Of a stretch of DNA of 13,658 nucleotides, positions 6,056 to 12,716 are shown one piece after another (the stretch's first letter is position 1; each line of letters opens with the position of its first letter). The stretch lies in the NCBI GenBank assembly GCA_005883365.1, contig VAXA01000186.1, forward strand, positions 1-13,658. The letters are read 5' to 3'. Under the pieces are notes generated by a model. It ran no database searches. It was not told where the DNA came from and worked only from the letters and a program-made list of their open reading frames with translations. A program made the translations under genes and the position numbers. The DNA comes from Actinomycetota bacterium (GTDB lineage: Bacteria > Actinomycetota > Thermoleophilia > Gaiellales > Gaiellaceae).

Positions 6056-6868
6056 ATGAACAGAAGAATCGCGATCCTCGGCGGTGGCCGGATCGGCGAG
6101 GCTCTCCTCTCGGGCCTGCTCAGCTCCGGCTGGCGCGACCCCTCAGAGCTCGTTGTCACGAATCGCGGCGAGGAGCGGATCGCGGAGCTCCGCGAGCGCT
6201 ACGACGTCGAGGCGACCGAGGACAACGTCGCCGCCGTCACTGGCGCCGGCCTCGTCGTCGTCGCCGTCAAGCCGCAGGACATCGACGCACTGCTCGCGAC
6301 GATCGGCGCTCACCTGACGACGGAACAGACCGTCGTCTCGGTCGCAGCCGCCATCCCGACGGCGCACATCGAGGAGCGGATCGCCGACGGCGTCCCCGTC
6401 GTCCGGGCGATGCCGAACGCTCCGGCGACGGTGCACGAGGGCATGGCCGGCATCTGCGCGGGCGCCCACGCCGGCGACGAGCAGCTCGCGCTCGCGGAGG
6501 ATCTCCTCGGGCACCTCGGCCGCGTGGTGCGCGTGCCCGAGAGGTCGATGGACGCCGTCACCGCCGTCTCGGGCTCCGGCCCGGCGTATTTCGCGCTCCT
6601 CGCCGAGGCGATGATCGAGGCCGGGATCCTGCTCGGCCTTTCGCGCGAGATCTCGACGACGCTCGTCGTGCAGACGATGTTCGGGACGGCGAAGCAGCTT
6701 CGCGACCAGGGGATGCACCCGGTCGAGCTGCGCGAATCCGTCACCTCGCCGGGCGGCACCACGATCGCCGCGATCCGGGAGCTCGAGCAGGCCGGCGTGC
6801 GCGCCGCCTTCCTCAACGCGATCCAGGCAGCAATGGACCGCGCGCGCGAGCTCGCCGAAGGCGGATGA
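6056..6868 (+). CDS. proC: Pyrroline-5-carboxylate reductase
   Basis: This 270-residue enzyme catalyses the last step of proline synthesis, reducing 1-pyrroline-5-carboxylate with NAD(P)H in the cytoplasm. An N-terminal Rossmann motif GGGRIGEALLSG (9-20) is followed by VVAVKPQD (about 68-75) and RAMPNAPA (117-124). The P5CR signature region comprises SGSGPAY (172-178) and VTSPGGTTIAAI (229-240). Length is typical and all motifs look intact. The ATG at 6056 directly precedes RRIAILGGG and has TAGGCT 6 nt upstream. Its TGA overlaps the pgl ATG as ATGA, so the two are probably translationally coupled. The pairing with pgl is not a standard pathway operon, since proline synthesis genes proA/proB are not here. 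Confidence 0.95.
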   Translation: MNRRIAILGGGRIGEALLSGLLSSGWRDPSELVVTNRGEERIAELRERYDVEATEDNVAAVTGAGLVVVAVKPQDIDALLATIGAHLTTEQTVVSVAAAIPTAHIEERIADGVPVVRAMPNAPATVHEGMAGICAGAHAGDEQLALAEDLLGHLGRVVRVPERSMDAVTAVSGSGPAYFALLAEAMIEAGILLGLSREISTTLVVQTMFGTAKQLRDQGMHPVELRESVTSPGGTTIAAIRELEQAGVRAAFLNAIQAAMDRARELAEGG

Positions 6869-7545
6869 CCGTCGACATCACCGTCGTCGCTGATGCCACG
6901 GAGGCAGCGCGACTCCTCGCCGAGCGCCTCGCAGAGCAGGCGCGGGCCGGCGGCAATGTCGTCCTCACCGGAGGCTCGACGCCGCGCCGGGCATACGAGC
7001 TCGCCGCCGAGCTCGACCCTGACTGGAGTGGCGTCGAGGTGTGGTGGGGAGACGAGCGCTGCGTCCCGCCGGACGACGAACGCTCGAACTACGGGATGGC
7101 GAAGGCGGCGCTGCTCGACCCACTCGAGCAGGGCCCGGCGGAGATCCACCGCATGCGGGGCGAGCTCGCCCGCGAGGCGGGGGCCGCCGAGTACGAGAGC
7201 GAGCTCGCCGGGGCCGGCACGTTCGACCTCGTGCTGCTCGGCCTCGGGCCGGACGGCCATGTCGCGTCGCTCTTCCCCGGCTTCCCGACGCTCGACGTGA
7301 CTGACCGCGACGTCCTCGGCTCCGAAGCCGGGCACGAGCCGCTCGTCGACCGGATCTCCCTCACGCTGCCGCGACTCTGCGCAACGCGCGAGCTGCTCTT
7401 CCTCGTCGCGGGCGAGGACAAGGCCGACGCGGTGTCCCGCGCGCTCGAGGGCGAGCCGTCGAAGGAGACACCGGGGAGCCTGGCGCGCGCGGCCGAGGGG
7501 ACGACGCGCGCGATCCTCGACCGGGCAGCGGCCGCGAAACTCTAG
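6865..7545 (+). CDS. pgl: 6-phosphogluconolactonase
   Basis: This 226-residue DevB-type lactonase hydrolyses 6-phosphogluconolactone to 6-phosphogluconate in the oxidative pentose phosphate pathway. Visible family motifs are LTGGSTPRRAY (34-44, phosphate loop), WGDERCVP (61-68), GLGPDGHVASLFPG (126-139) and the later ISLTLPRL. The ATG at 6865 overlaps the proC stop by 4 bp (ATGA), which fixes the start by coupling. The frame stays open far upstream through the neighbouring genes, but those upstream residues look like Arg/Ala-rich shadow translation. The usual partners zwf, opcA and tal are not in the window. The stop shares a CTAG with the convergent Asp-box propeller gene. Confidence 0.94.
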   Translation: MTVDITVVADATEAARLLAERLAEQARAGGNVVLTGGSTPRRAYELAAELDPDWSGVEVWWGDERCVPPDDERSNYGMAKAALLDPLEQGPAEIHRMRGELAREAGAAEYESELAGAGTFDLVLLGLGPDGHVASLFPGFPTLDVTDRDVLGSEAGHEPLVDRISLTLPRLCATRELLFLVAGEDKADAVSRALEGEPSKETPGSLARAAEGTTRAILDRAAAAKL

Positions 7546-8495
7546 GAGATCCAGCGCCGCACGACGCGCCAGGTCCGCCCGGAGTCGCGCGTCTCGACCA
7601 GCCGCGCCGAGAAGCCGGCGGTGAGGAGGACGTACCCGACGCCGCTGGAAAACGCAGCCCTTCCAGCGCAGTAGTCGATGTTCGGCCGATCGACCCCCCG
7701 CTGGGCGTGGAAGTGCAGCCCTCCATCACGCGTGACAAAAAGCGTGCCATTGCTCTCCGTCACGAGACCGAAGCCGTTCGTAGCGAAGGCGAGGCCGTTG
7801 GGATAGCCGTACGTCCCGATGCCGCCGTGCACGCGCACGTTGGGCCGTCCGAGGTTCGCGGCCGCCGTCTGCCAGGTCTTGCCGCCGTTGCGTGTGAGGA
7901 AGACCGCCTTGTCCATGGTCCCGCCTGCCGGCAGGCCTACGCAGATGATCCACCACAGCCTCGGCGTCACGAGATCGGCGTAGGCGTTGTACGTGACGGC
8001 GTTGTTGCACGGATCCGCCAGGCGTCGGAACGTTCGTCCGCCGTCGTGCGTCACGCGAAGCGCAAGCTTCTGAGTGCTTCGCTGGTAGTACGCGTCGAAC
8101 CGCAAGGCGATCCGCGGTGTCGCCCAGAAGAACGGCCTGAAGGTGACCTGTCGCCAGGTGCGACCGCCGTCGAGCGTGCGCCACGCCTCGCCGCTGGACG
8201 GCGTTGCGATCGCTCCGTTCGTCCCGAGCGTGGCGACATCGGTTATCGGCCGGCGCGAGCGCAAGACGACGCGGTACGTGCGTCCGCCGTCGGTCGTGCG
8301 CTCCACCGCACCGCCGGAGCAGCGGTTGACCGTCGGCACGCAATAGCCGATTGCGAGCAGGCCGACGCGCGAATTCCAGAAGACGGCGGATTCGGGCCTC
8401 GGGACGAGTCGTGTCCGCGCCGGCGCGGCCGCCCCGGATTGCGCAACCGCCGCGGCGACGACCACGACGACGAGCCCGCGTAGCACCAACCTCAC
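7542..8495 (-). CDS. Secreted Asp-box (BNR repeat) beta-propeller protein
   Basis: This 317-residue exported protein has an N-terminal signal peptide (about 1-24, MRLVLRGLVVVVVAAAVAQS then GAAA). It carries six Asp-box turns of the S/T-x-D-x-G-x-T-W/F type: TDGGRTY (68-74), LDGGRTW (108-114), HDGGRTF (150-156), RNGGKTW (202-208), RDGGLHF (256-262) and RDSGRTW (303-309). Such boxes mark sialidase/VPS10/Ycf48-like propellers. No sialidase active-site set is recognised, so I assign only a fold. The start is GTG 8495, which overlaps the upstream gene's TGA (GTGA) and gives an intact signal peptide. TAGACT lies 6 nt before it, so a separate leaderless transcript is also possible. Its stop shares a CTAG with pgl. 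Confidence 0.85.
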   Translation of the reverse strand: MRLVLRGLVVVVVAAAVAQSGAAAPARTRLVPRPESAVFWNSRVGLLAIGYCVPTVNRCSGGAVERTTDGGRTYRVVLRSRRPITDVATLGTNGAIATPSSGEAWRTLDGGRTWRQVTFRPFFWATPRIALRFDAYYQRSTQKLALRVTHDGGRTFRRLADPCNNAVTYNAYADLVTPRLWWIICVGLPAGGTMDKAVFLTRNGGKTWQTAAANLGRPNVRVHGGIGTYGYPNGLAFATNGFGLVTESNGTLFVTRDGGLHFHAQRGVDRPNIDYCAGRAAFSSGVGYVLLTAGFSARLVETRDSGRTWRVVRRWIS

Positions 8496-9106
8496 GGACC
8501 GAGTCTACGCCGCTCCCCAAGCGCTTCCAGCGCGAGCGCCGTGTCGGGAACCGGCATGTCCTCGAGGAAGTCCTCGCGCTCCTCGAACGAGCGGCGCACC
8601 GCGGCCACGGCCGCGCGGTACGCCTCCGCATCGTGCGCCGCGAGCGCGCGGAGGGCGTCCGCAACGTCGCCCGGGAACCCCTCGCCGAGCCCTGCCGCGA
8701 CCGCGCCCGCCTCGTCGTCCCGCCCGAGAACGAGGAGCGCAAGGATGCCGGCGTAGCGGCCGACGGGCGAAACGGACACGTCTCGGTAACTGATACCGAG
8801 ACATGTCTCGAGGGTCCAGTGGGCTGCCTCGCTCGCGTCCTCGCCGGCGATGAGCAGCGCTTTCATTGCTCCGATCGGCCGTCCCCACGCGTCCGACTCC
8901 GCGCCGGCGTCCCAGCTTTCGCGATACCGAGCGGCCGCGCGCACCAACCACTCACGCGCGCCCACGCGGTCGCCCGCCATCAGGAGCGAGAGCCCGGCCG
9001 CCCACGCCGCGTTCGCGAGCTGCACGAGCTGCCGCTCGTCGGACTTCCGCGTCACGCCGCCGGCGTACCGCGCCGCCGCTCGCTCGTACCGCTCGCGCCA
9101 GTCCAC
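8492..9106 (-). CDS. Conserved-looking helical hypothetical protein
   Basis: I do not recognise this 204-residue protein. It is soluble and rich in Ala, Arg and Glu, with no signal peptide or membrane span, and looks all-helical in a TPR-like way. There are repeated amphipathic helices with small residues (NAAWAAGLSLLMAGDRVGAREWL at 32-54, and similarly around 75-100, 117-140 and 146-175). The ending FLEDMPVPDTALALEALGERR is distinctive and may be the most conserved part. The start is GTG 9106, with TAGTCT 6 nt upstream. Its TGA overlaps the GTG of the Asp-box gene, so the two probably form an operon. It is divergent from the acidic hypothetical gene at 9132. No function can be given; a TPR-like scaffold is a guess. 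Confidence 0.72.
   Translation of the reverse strand: MDWRERYERAAARYAGGVTRKSDERQLVQLANAAWAAGLSLLMAGDRVGAREWLVRAAARYRESWDAGAESDAWGRPIGAMKALLIAGEDASEAAHWTLETCLGISYRDVSVSPVGRYAGILALLVLGRDDEAGAVAAGLGEGFPGDVADALRALAAHDAEAYRAAVAAVRRSFEEREDFLEDMPVPDTALALEALGERRRLGP
8502..8507 (-). promoter_or_regulatory. Possible internal -10 of the Asp-box gene (TAGACT)
   Basis: TAGACT on the minus strand ends 6 nt before GTG 8495 and lies inside the 3' end of the upstream gene. It matches the spacing seen at other starts, but operon coupling would also explain expression. Confidence 0.3.
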
Positions 9107-9112
9107 GCGCGC

Positions 9113-9122
9113 AGACTAGGCT
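9113..9122. promoter_or_regulatory. Overlapping divergent -10 elements (TAGTCT minus / TAGGCT plus)
   Basis: Plus-strand TAGGCT (9117-9122) ends 9 nt before ATG 9132. Minus-strand TAGTCT (9113-9118) ends 6 nt before GTG 9106. The two hexamers share the TA step at 9117-9118 within a CTAG. The 25-bp intergenic region leaves little room for anything else, so one symmetric -10 probably drives both genes. Confidence 0.5.
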
Positions 9123-9131
9123 CGACCGCAC

Positions 9132-9722
9132 ATGGCGGACGACGACTGGCGCATCCGGATCGAGGTCGAGGAGGAGGAGCACGCGACCGGCCTGCTCGAG
9201 CGGCTCGGGGGCGACCTCGACTCCGAGGCGCGCGAGCTCGCCAAGGAGCTCGAGTCGCACCGGCTCGCGGTCTCGCGCGACGGCGACACCGTCTTCGTCT
9301 ACGCGGCCACTCGCGCGGCCGCCGAGCACGCCCATGCGGTCGTCAAGGCCGAGCTCCGGCAGCAAGGATTCGCGGCTCGCACGAGCCGGGTCGAGCACTG
9401 GCTCGACGAGGAAGACCGCTGGGACGACGAGCCGCCGGGCGAGACGTGGGAGGAGGAAGAGCTCGACCGCGGCTACGCCCCGTGGGAGGTGCGCGTCGAA
9501 TGCCCGTCCCGGCAGGAGGCGCGCGACCTGGCCGAACGCCTCGAGGCCGAGGGCTACAAGCCCGAGCGCCGCTTCCACTACCTCATCGTCGGCACCGCGA
9601 GCCGCGAGGACGCAGACGCCCTGGCAACCCGCCTTCACGGCGAGGTCGAGGGCGGCGGCGAGCTCGTCTGGGAGACGAGTCCCGCCAATCCGTTTGCGAT
9701 TTTTGGCGGAATCGGCCTGTAA
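9132..9722 (+). CDS. Acidic two-module hypothetical protein
   Basis: I do not recognise this 196-residue protein. It has two similar alpha/beta modules, each starting with a W-x-V/I-x-V strand. Module one is about 6-85 (WRIRIEVEEEEHATGLLERL). Module two is about 118-180 (WEVRVECPSRQEARDLAERLEAEGYKPERRFHYLIVG). Both pair a strand with an Ala/Glu/Arg helix and a strand ending in V-Y or L-I-V, as in SPOR- or ferredoxin-like folds. Between them lies a very acidic, Trp-bearing linker (about 89-115). The C-terminus NPFAIFGGIGL is hydrophobic and looks like a conserved tail. There is no signal peptide. The ATG at 9132 has TAGGCT 9 nt upstream and no Shine-Dalgarno. A regulatory or protein-binding role is possible but not shown. 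Confidence 0.72.
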   Translation: MADDDWRIRIEVEEEEHATGLLERLGGDLDSEARELAKELESHRLAVSRDGDTVFVYAATRAAAEHAHAVVKAELRQQGFAARTSRVEHWLDEEDRWDDEPPGETWEEEELDRGYAPWEVRVECPSRQEARDLAERLEAEGYKPERRFHYLIVGTASREDADALATRLHGEVEGGGELVWETSPANPFAIFGGIGL

Positions 9723-9728
9723 CGGACG

Positions 9729-9756
9729 TTGACGATTGCCCGGGAGCGGGTATTCT
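9729..9756 (+). promoter_or_regulatory. Consensus-like sigma-70 promoter for the helicase gene
   Basis: TTGACG (9729-9734), a 16-bp spacer and TATTCT (9751-9756) form the best -35/-10 pair in the window, 6 nt after the previous gene's stop. The start would be near 9763, giving a leader of about 79 nt. This differs from the leaderless pattern at other genes. Confidence 0.6.
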
Positions 9757-9817
9757 TCCCGTTGCGCCGCTCGCCAAGGGGAAATCAGAGCCGAGCGCGC
9801 ATCTCTTCGTTGGACGG

Positions 9818-9837
9818 GCAGCACCGCAGCGTGCTGC
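9818..9837 (+). promoter_or_regulatory. Leader hairpin just before the helicase start
   Basis: GCAGCAC (9818-9824) and GTGCTGC (9831-9837) pair around a 6-nt loop and end 4 nt before ATG 9842, where a ribosome binding site would be. No Shine-Dalgarno is visible. It could limit translation initiation, but the 7-bp stem may also be chance. Confidence 0.35.
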
Positions 9838-9841
9838 GCAT

Positions 9842-12301
9842 ATGCAAGAAGCGATTCAGCCGACCAGCTCAACACTGGAGGCGGCAGACCCTGTAGTCGC
9901 CGCCGCTCTCCGCGCGGACGCGTGGGCGGGCGAGCCGTTCGTCCGCGAGGGCGAAGACCCGGCCGAGGCGCTCGCCGAGGGAACGGCGCGCCGGCGCGCG
10001 CTCGACGAGGCGCTCGCCGAGATGGACGCAGGACGCAAGACTCCGTCTCCGCAGTGGAAGGTCCGCTTCGGCCTCCTGCTCGGCCTCGAGCGCGTCCTCG
10101 CCGAGCCGGAACCGCGCACCGCGACCGGCACCGCGCTCCGCCGCCACCAGGTCGACGCGCTCGCCGGGATGCTCACCGAGCTGATCGCCGCCAGCCAGCG
10201 CTACGACGAGGCAAACGGCAACGGGAACGGCAACGGCCGGGCGGCGACCGCTGAGGAGCTCGAGCTGCAGCAGGTCGAGGACGAGGACGAGGACTCGACG
10301 CTCGTCGTCGAGATCGCGGACGCGGAACTCCCGGAGGAGCCGCAACAGGACGACCCCGGCGCCGTGCGCCGTTACCGCTTCCGCCACCCGACCGCCTCGG
10401 GCAAGACGATCGCCGCGGCAGGCTTCGTCGAGGCGGCCCGCACGCTCGGAGTCCTCATCCTCACCCACCGCCGCCTGCTGGTCTCGCAGTTCACACGCGA
10501 CCTGACGACCGAGGGCTACGGCAAGCGCCTCACCGACGTGATCACGCGCGACAGCCGCAGTGCGAAGAAGGCGCCGCTCACGATCCAGACGTACGCCTGG
10601 TTCGCGCGGCACGTCGACTCGATCGACCGCGACGCGTACCAGCTCGTGATCTGCGACGAGGCGCACACGGCGCTCGGGGAGAAGACCTCGGCGGCGATCC
10701 GCTCCTTCCCCGAGCCCATCTACATCGGCATGACGGCGACGGAGCAGCTGATCGCGAAGCAGGTTTCCGACGTCTTCCCCGCCTCGGTCGACGACCTCCC
10801 GCTGCAGGACGCTGCGCGCCGCGGCCTGATCGCGCCGCTGCGCGACCTGCGCGTGCCCCCGGTCACGGCGATCAACGCGGTGCCGATCGTCGGCGGCGAC
10901 TTCGACCAGGAGATCCTCGCCAAGACCCTCGACCACCAGGCGCTGAACCAGGCCGCAGCGGGCATGTACCGCGACCGTTTCGACAACACGCCGGGCATCG
11001 TCTACGCGGCCGGCGTCGACCACGCCTACAACCTCGCCAAGGAGTTCCGCGCCGCCGGACTGAAGGCCGAGGCGGTCTCGGGCCGGACGCCGCCCGTGCG
11101 CCTCGCCGAGACGCTCGCCGCCTACGAGCGGGGAGAGATCAACGTGCTCATCAACGCGCAGCTCCTCGCCGAGGGCTGGAACTCGCCGCGCGCGACCGTC
11201 TGCATGCACCTCGCGCCGACGGCCTCGAAGCGCGTCTACCAACAGCGGATCGGGCGGATCATGCGCCTCCACCCGCGCAAGGAGGCGGGCATCGTCGTCG
11301 ACTTCGTCCCGAAGGGCGCGACCCACAACGAACGCGTCGTCTCGCTCCACTCACTCCTCGACGCCGACTTCTACCGCGAGGGCGCGCGCGTCACCCCGGC
11401 GCCGCGGCGCCGCTCGCAGCGCCGCGCCCGCCGGCGCCTCACGCCGGCGCCGTGGCTCGTGCCGGTCACGCCCGACGTCCGCCGCCGCATCAACGTCATC
11501 CAGCGCGAGTGGCAGCGGATCGACCCGAAGTACCTCGACGAAGACGAGCAGCGCTACTGGGCGACGATCGCCGGCCGGCAGATCCGCTTCGACGAGCGCG
11601 CGTCGTTCGTCCAGAAGCTGACAGACCGCAGCGCGAGCAAGGCGGCTCTCGAGCAGTTCCTCGCGACGGCCGCGGCCGAGAACCCGAACCGGAGGCTGCG
11701 GATGATGGCCCTGCAGGACCGGGTCTCGATGCGCGTCGAGCGAGCCGACTTCGATGACCTCGTCACGCTCGTGACGCAAGCGCCGACGTGGGAGAAAGAG
11801 CGGCTGCCGGGAATCCGCATCCTCCTGCGCGCGATCGGCGGGGAGAAGCCCGACGCGCCGGAGCAGATCCTCGCCCGCTGGACGTGGCGCCTCGCGCGCG
11901 CGACGCGCAAGGTGCAGGACCGCCGGGCGTCTGCGGAGTATCCGGAGGCGAAGCGCCTGCTCGGCGCTCTCGCGAACTCGCGCGGTCACCGGCACGAGGA
12001 GAACGCCGCAAAGCTCGTCCACGCCGCGCGCGAACTGCCGCTGCCGGTGGGCGTCGCGCTACTGGCCTCGGCGGAGGGCTACACACCGCGTGCGACGAAG
12101 CTGATCGACGAGGCGCGCGAGCAGCTCGGCTCGATCCAGGAGGTCGCGCTCGCGCTCGCGGAGAACCTGCCCGCGCCGAAGCAGGGCGGCGGCCGCAGCA
12201 GGCGGCGCCGGCGGCGGAGGCGCAAGGGCGCCGGCGCGAACGCCGCCGCGTCGGCGGCGAAGCCGAAGCCCGAAGCGCCCGCAGCCGACAAGACGGATTG
12301 A
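9842..12301 (+). CDS. DEAH-box superfamily 2 helicase with acidic insertion and basic C-terminal tail
   Basis: This 819-residue ATP-dependent nucleic-acid helicase/translocase has the SF2 motifs in order. ALRRHQ (98-103) is a Q-like motif. RHPTASGKT (181-189) is Walker A with Ala-Ser in place of the usual Gly-Ser. ICDEAH (270-275) is motif II, GMTAT (296-300) motif III, NAQLLAEGWNSPRA (438-451) motif V and QQRIGRIMR (467-475) motif VI. About 80 residues, with an Asn-Gly repeat and Glu/Asp-rich stretch (about 118-175), separate the Q motif from Walker A; the usual gap is about 25-30. The C-terminal half is Arg-rich (522-532), then helical, and ends in a poly-Arg tail (787-794) followed by an Ala/Lys/Pro linker. 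The fold resembles XPB/SSL2-type DEAH helicases, but the substrate is unknown. The stop overlaps the next gene by TTGA. Confidence 0.9.
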   Translation: MQEAIQPTSSTLEAADPVVAAALRADAWAGEPFVREGEDPAEALAEGTARRRALDEALAEMDAGRKTPSPQWKVRFGLLLGLERVLAEPEPRTATGTALRRHQVDALAGMLTELIAASQRYDEANGNGNGNGRAATAEELELQQVEDEDEDSTLVVEIADAELPEEPQQDDPGAVRRYRFRHPTASGKTIAAAGFVEAARTLGVLILTHRRLLVSQFTRDLTTEGYGKRLTDVITRDSRSAKKAPLTIQTYAWFARHVDSIDRDAYQLVICDEAHTALGEKTSAAIRSFPEPIYIGMTATEQLIAKQVSDVFPASVDDLPLQDAARRGLIAPLRDLRVPPVTAINAVPIVGGDFDQEILAKTLDHQALNQAAAGMYRDRFDNTPGIVYAAGVDHAYNLAKEFRAAGLKAEAVSGRTPPVRLAETLAAYERGEINVLINAQLLAEGWNSPRATVCMHLAPTASKRVYQQRIGRIMRLHPRKEAGIVVDFVPKGATHNERVVSLHSLLDADFYREGARVTPAPRRRSQRRARRRLTPAPWLVPVTPDVRRRINVIQREWQRIDPKYLDEDEQRYWATIAGRQIRFDERASFVQKLTDRSASKAALEQFLATAAAENPNRRLRMMALQDRVSMRVERADFDDLVTLVTQAPTWEKERLPGIRILLRAIGGEKPDAPEQILARWTWRLARATRKVQDRRASAEYPEAKRLLGALANSRGHRHEENAAKLVHAARELPLPVGVALLASAEGYTPRATKLIDEAREQLGSIQEVALALAENLPAPKQGGGRSRRRRRRRRKGAGANAAASAAKPKPEAPAADKTD
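10214..10237 (+). repeat. Asn-Gly codon repeat inside the helicase insertion
   Basis: Four consecutive Asn-Gly dipeptides (residues 125-132) are encoded by near-repeated AACGG(C/G) units at the start of the acidic insertion. It is a short low-complexity tract and may serve as a flexible linker. Confidence 0.7.
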
Positions 12302-12675
12302 TCGAGCTCGACCACGTGCAGCTCGCGGCGCCGCCGGGCTGCGAGGCCGAGGCACGGCGTTTCTTCGGCGAGCTGCTCGGCCTGGAGGAGCTCGCGAAGC
12401 CGGAGCCGCTCCGGTCGCGCGGCGGCGTGTGGTTCGCGCTCGGAGATGGCGACGAGCTCCACGTCGGAGTCGAGGAGCCGTTCGCGCCGGCGGGGAAGGC
12501 ACATCCAGCGTTCCGGCTGTCCGCGGCAGAACTCGGCGAACTCGCAGGGCGGCTCCAGGCCGCGGGCGAGCGAGTCGACTGGGACGACGCGCTTCCCGGC
12601 GTCCGCCGCTTCTACACGGCGGACCCGTGGGGCAACCGGCTCGAGCTGCTGACGGCGGACATCTGTAGCTCGTAG
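12298..12675 (+). CDS. Small VOC-superfamily (glyoxalase/bleomycin-resistance-like) protein
   Basis: This 125-residue VOC protein has the two-module fold. LIELDHVQLAAP (His6) opens the first module. HPAFRL (His69) opens the second, followed by RFYTADPWGNRLELL with Glu116, so the His-His-Glu metal triad is plausible. Its size and the DPWGNRLE motif match the small glyoxalase-like proteins of actinobacteria, whose substrate is generally unknown. The start is inferred as TTG 12298, because the frame's first residues IELDHVQL begin the fold and TTG overlaps the helicase TGA by 4 bp (TTGA). No other start fits. It is therefore probably translated by coupling to the helicase, although no functional link is known. 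A second, larger VOC protein occurs at 4070-4576. Confidence 0.8.
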   Translation: MIELDHVQLAAPPGCEAEARRFFGELLGLEELAKPEPLRSRGGVWFALGDGDELHVGVEEPFAPAGKAHPAFRLSAAELGELAGRLQAAGERVDWDDALPGVRRFYTADPWGNRLELLTADICSS

Positions 12676-12704
12676 GTTCTAACGAAATCCTCGCAATTGT
12701 GCCC

Positions 12705-12710
12705 TAGCCT
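12705..12710 (+). promoter_or_regulatory. Candidate -10 of the TolB-like gene (TAGCCT), leaderless
   Basis: TAGCCT ends 6 nt before GTG 12717 and no Shine-Dalgarno is present. It fits the spacing found at several other starts in the window. Confidence 0.45.
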
Positions 12711-12716
12711 GCGCAC

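Noticed and set aside
4756..6864. Plus-strand open frame upstream of pgl in the same frame, suggesting a giant pgl fusion
   Set aside because: It crosses the HNH-like gene, the glycosylase and proC in another frame with Arg/Ala-rich shadow sequence. The ATGA overlap gives the true start.
8351..9841. N-terminal extension of the helicase frame
   Set aside because: It overlaps two genes on the minus strand and one on the plus strand, is Arg-rich, and lies upstream of the likely promoter at 9729-9756.
9838..9845. Palindrome GCATATGC over the helicase start codon
   Set aside because: It is only 8 bp and isolated, with no second site; more likely chance.
9810..9896. Short out-of-frame ORF (TTG or GTG start) overlapping the helicase start, possible leader peptide
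   Set aside because: There is no ribosome binding site at a useful distance (AAGGGG is ~28 nt away), and the frame is short and basic by composition.
9869..11350. 493-codon minus-strand open frame inside the helicase gene
   Set aside because: Its composition (Arg/Asp/Val-rich) is shadow-like, and the plus strand encodes all SF2 helicase motifs in order.
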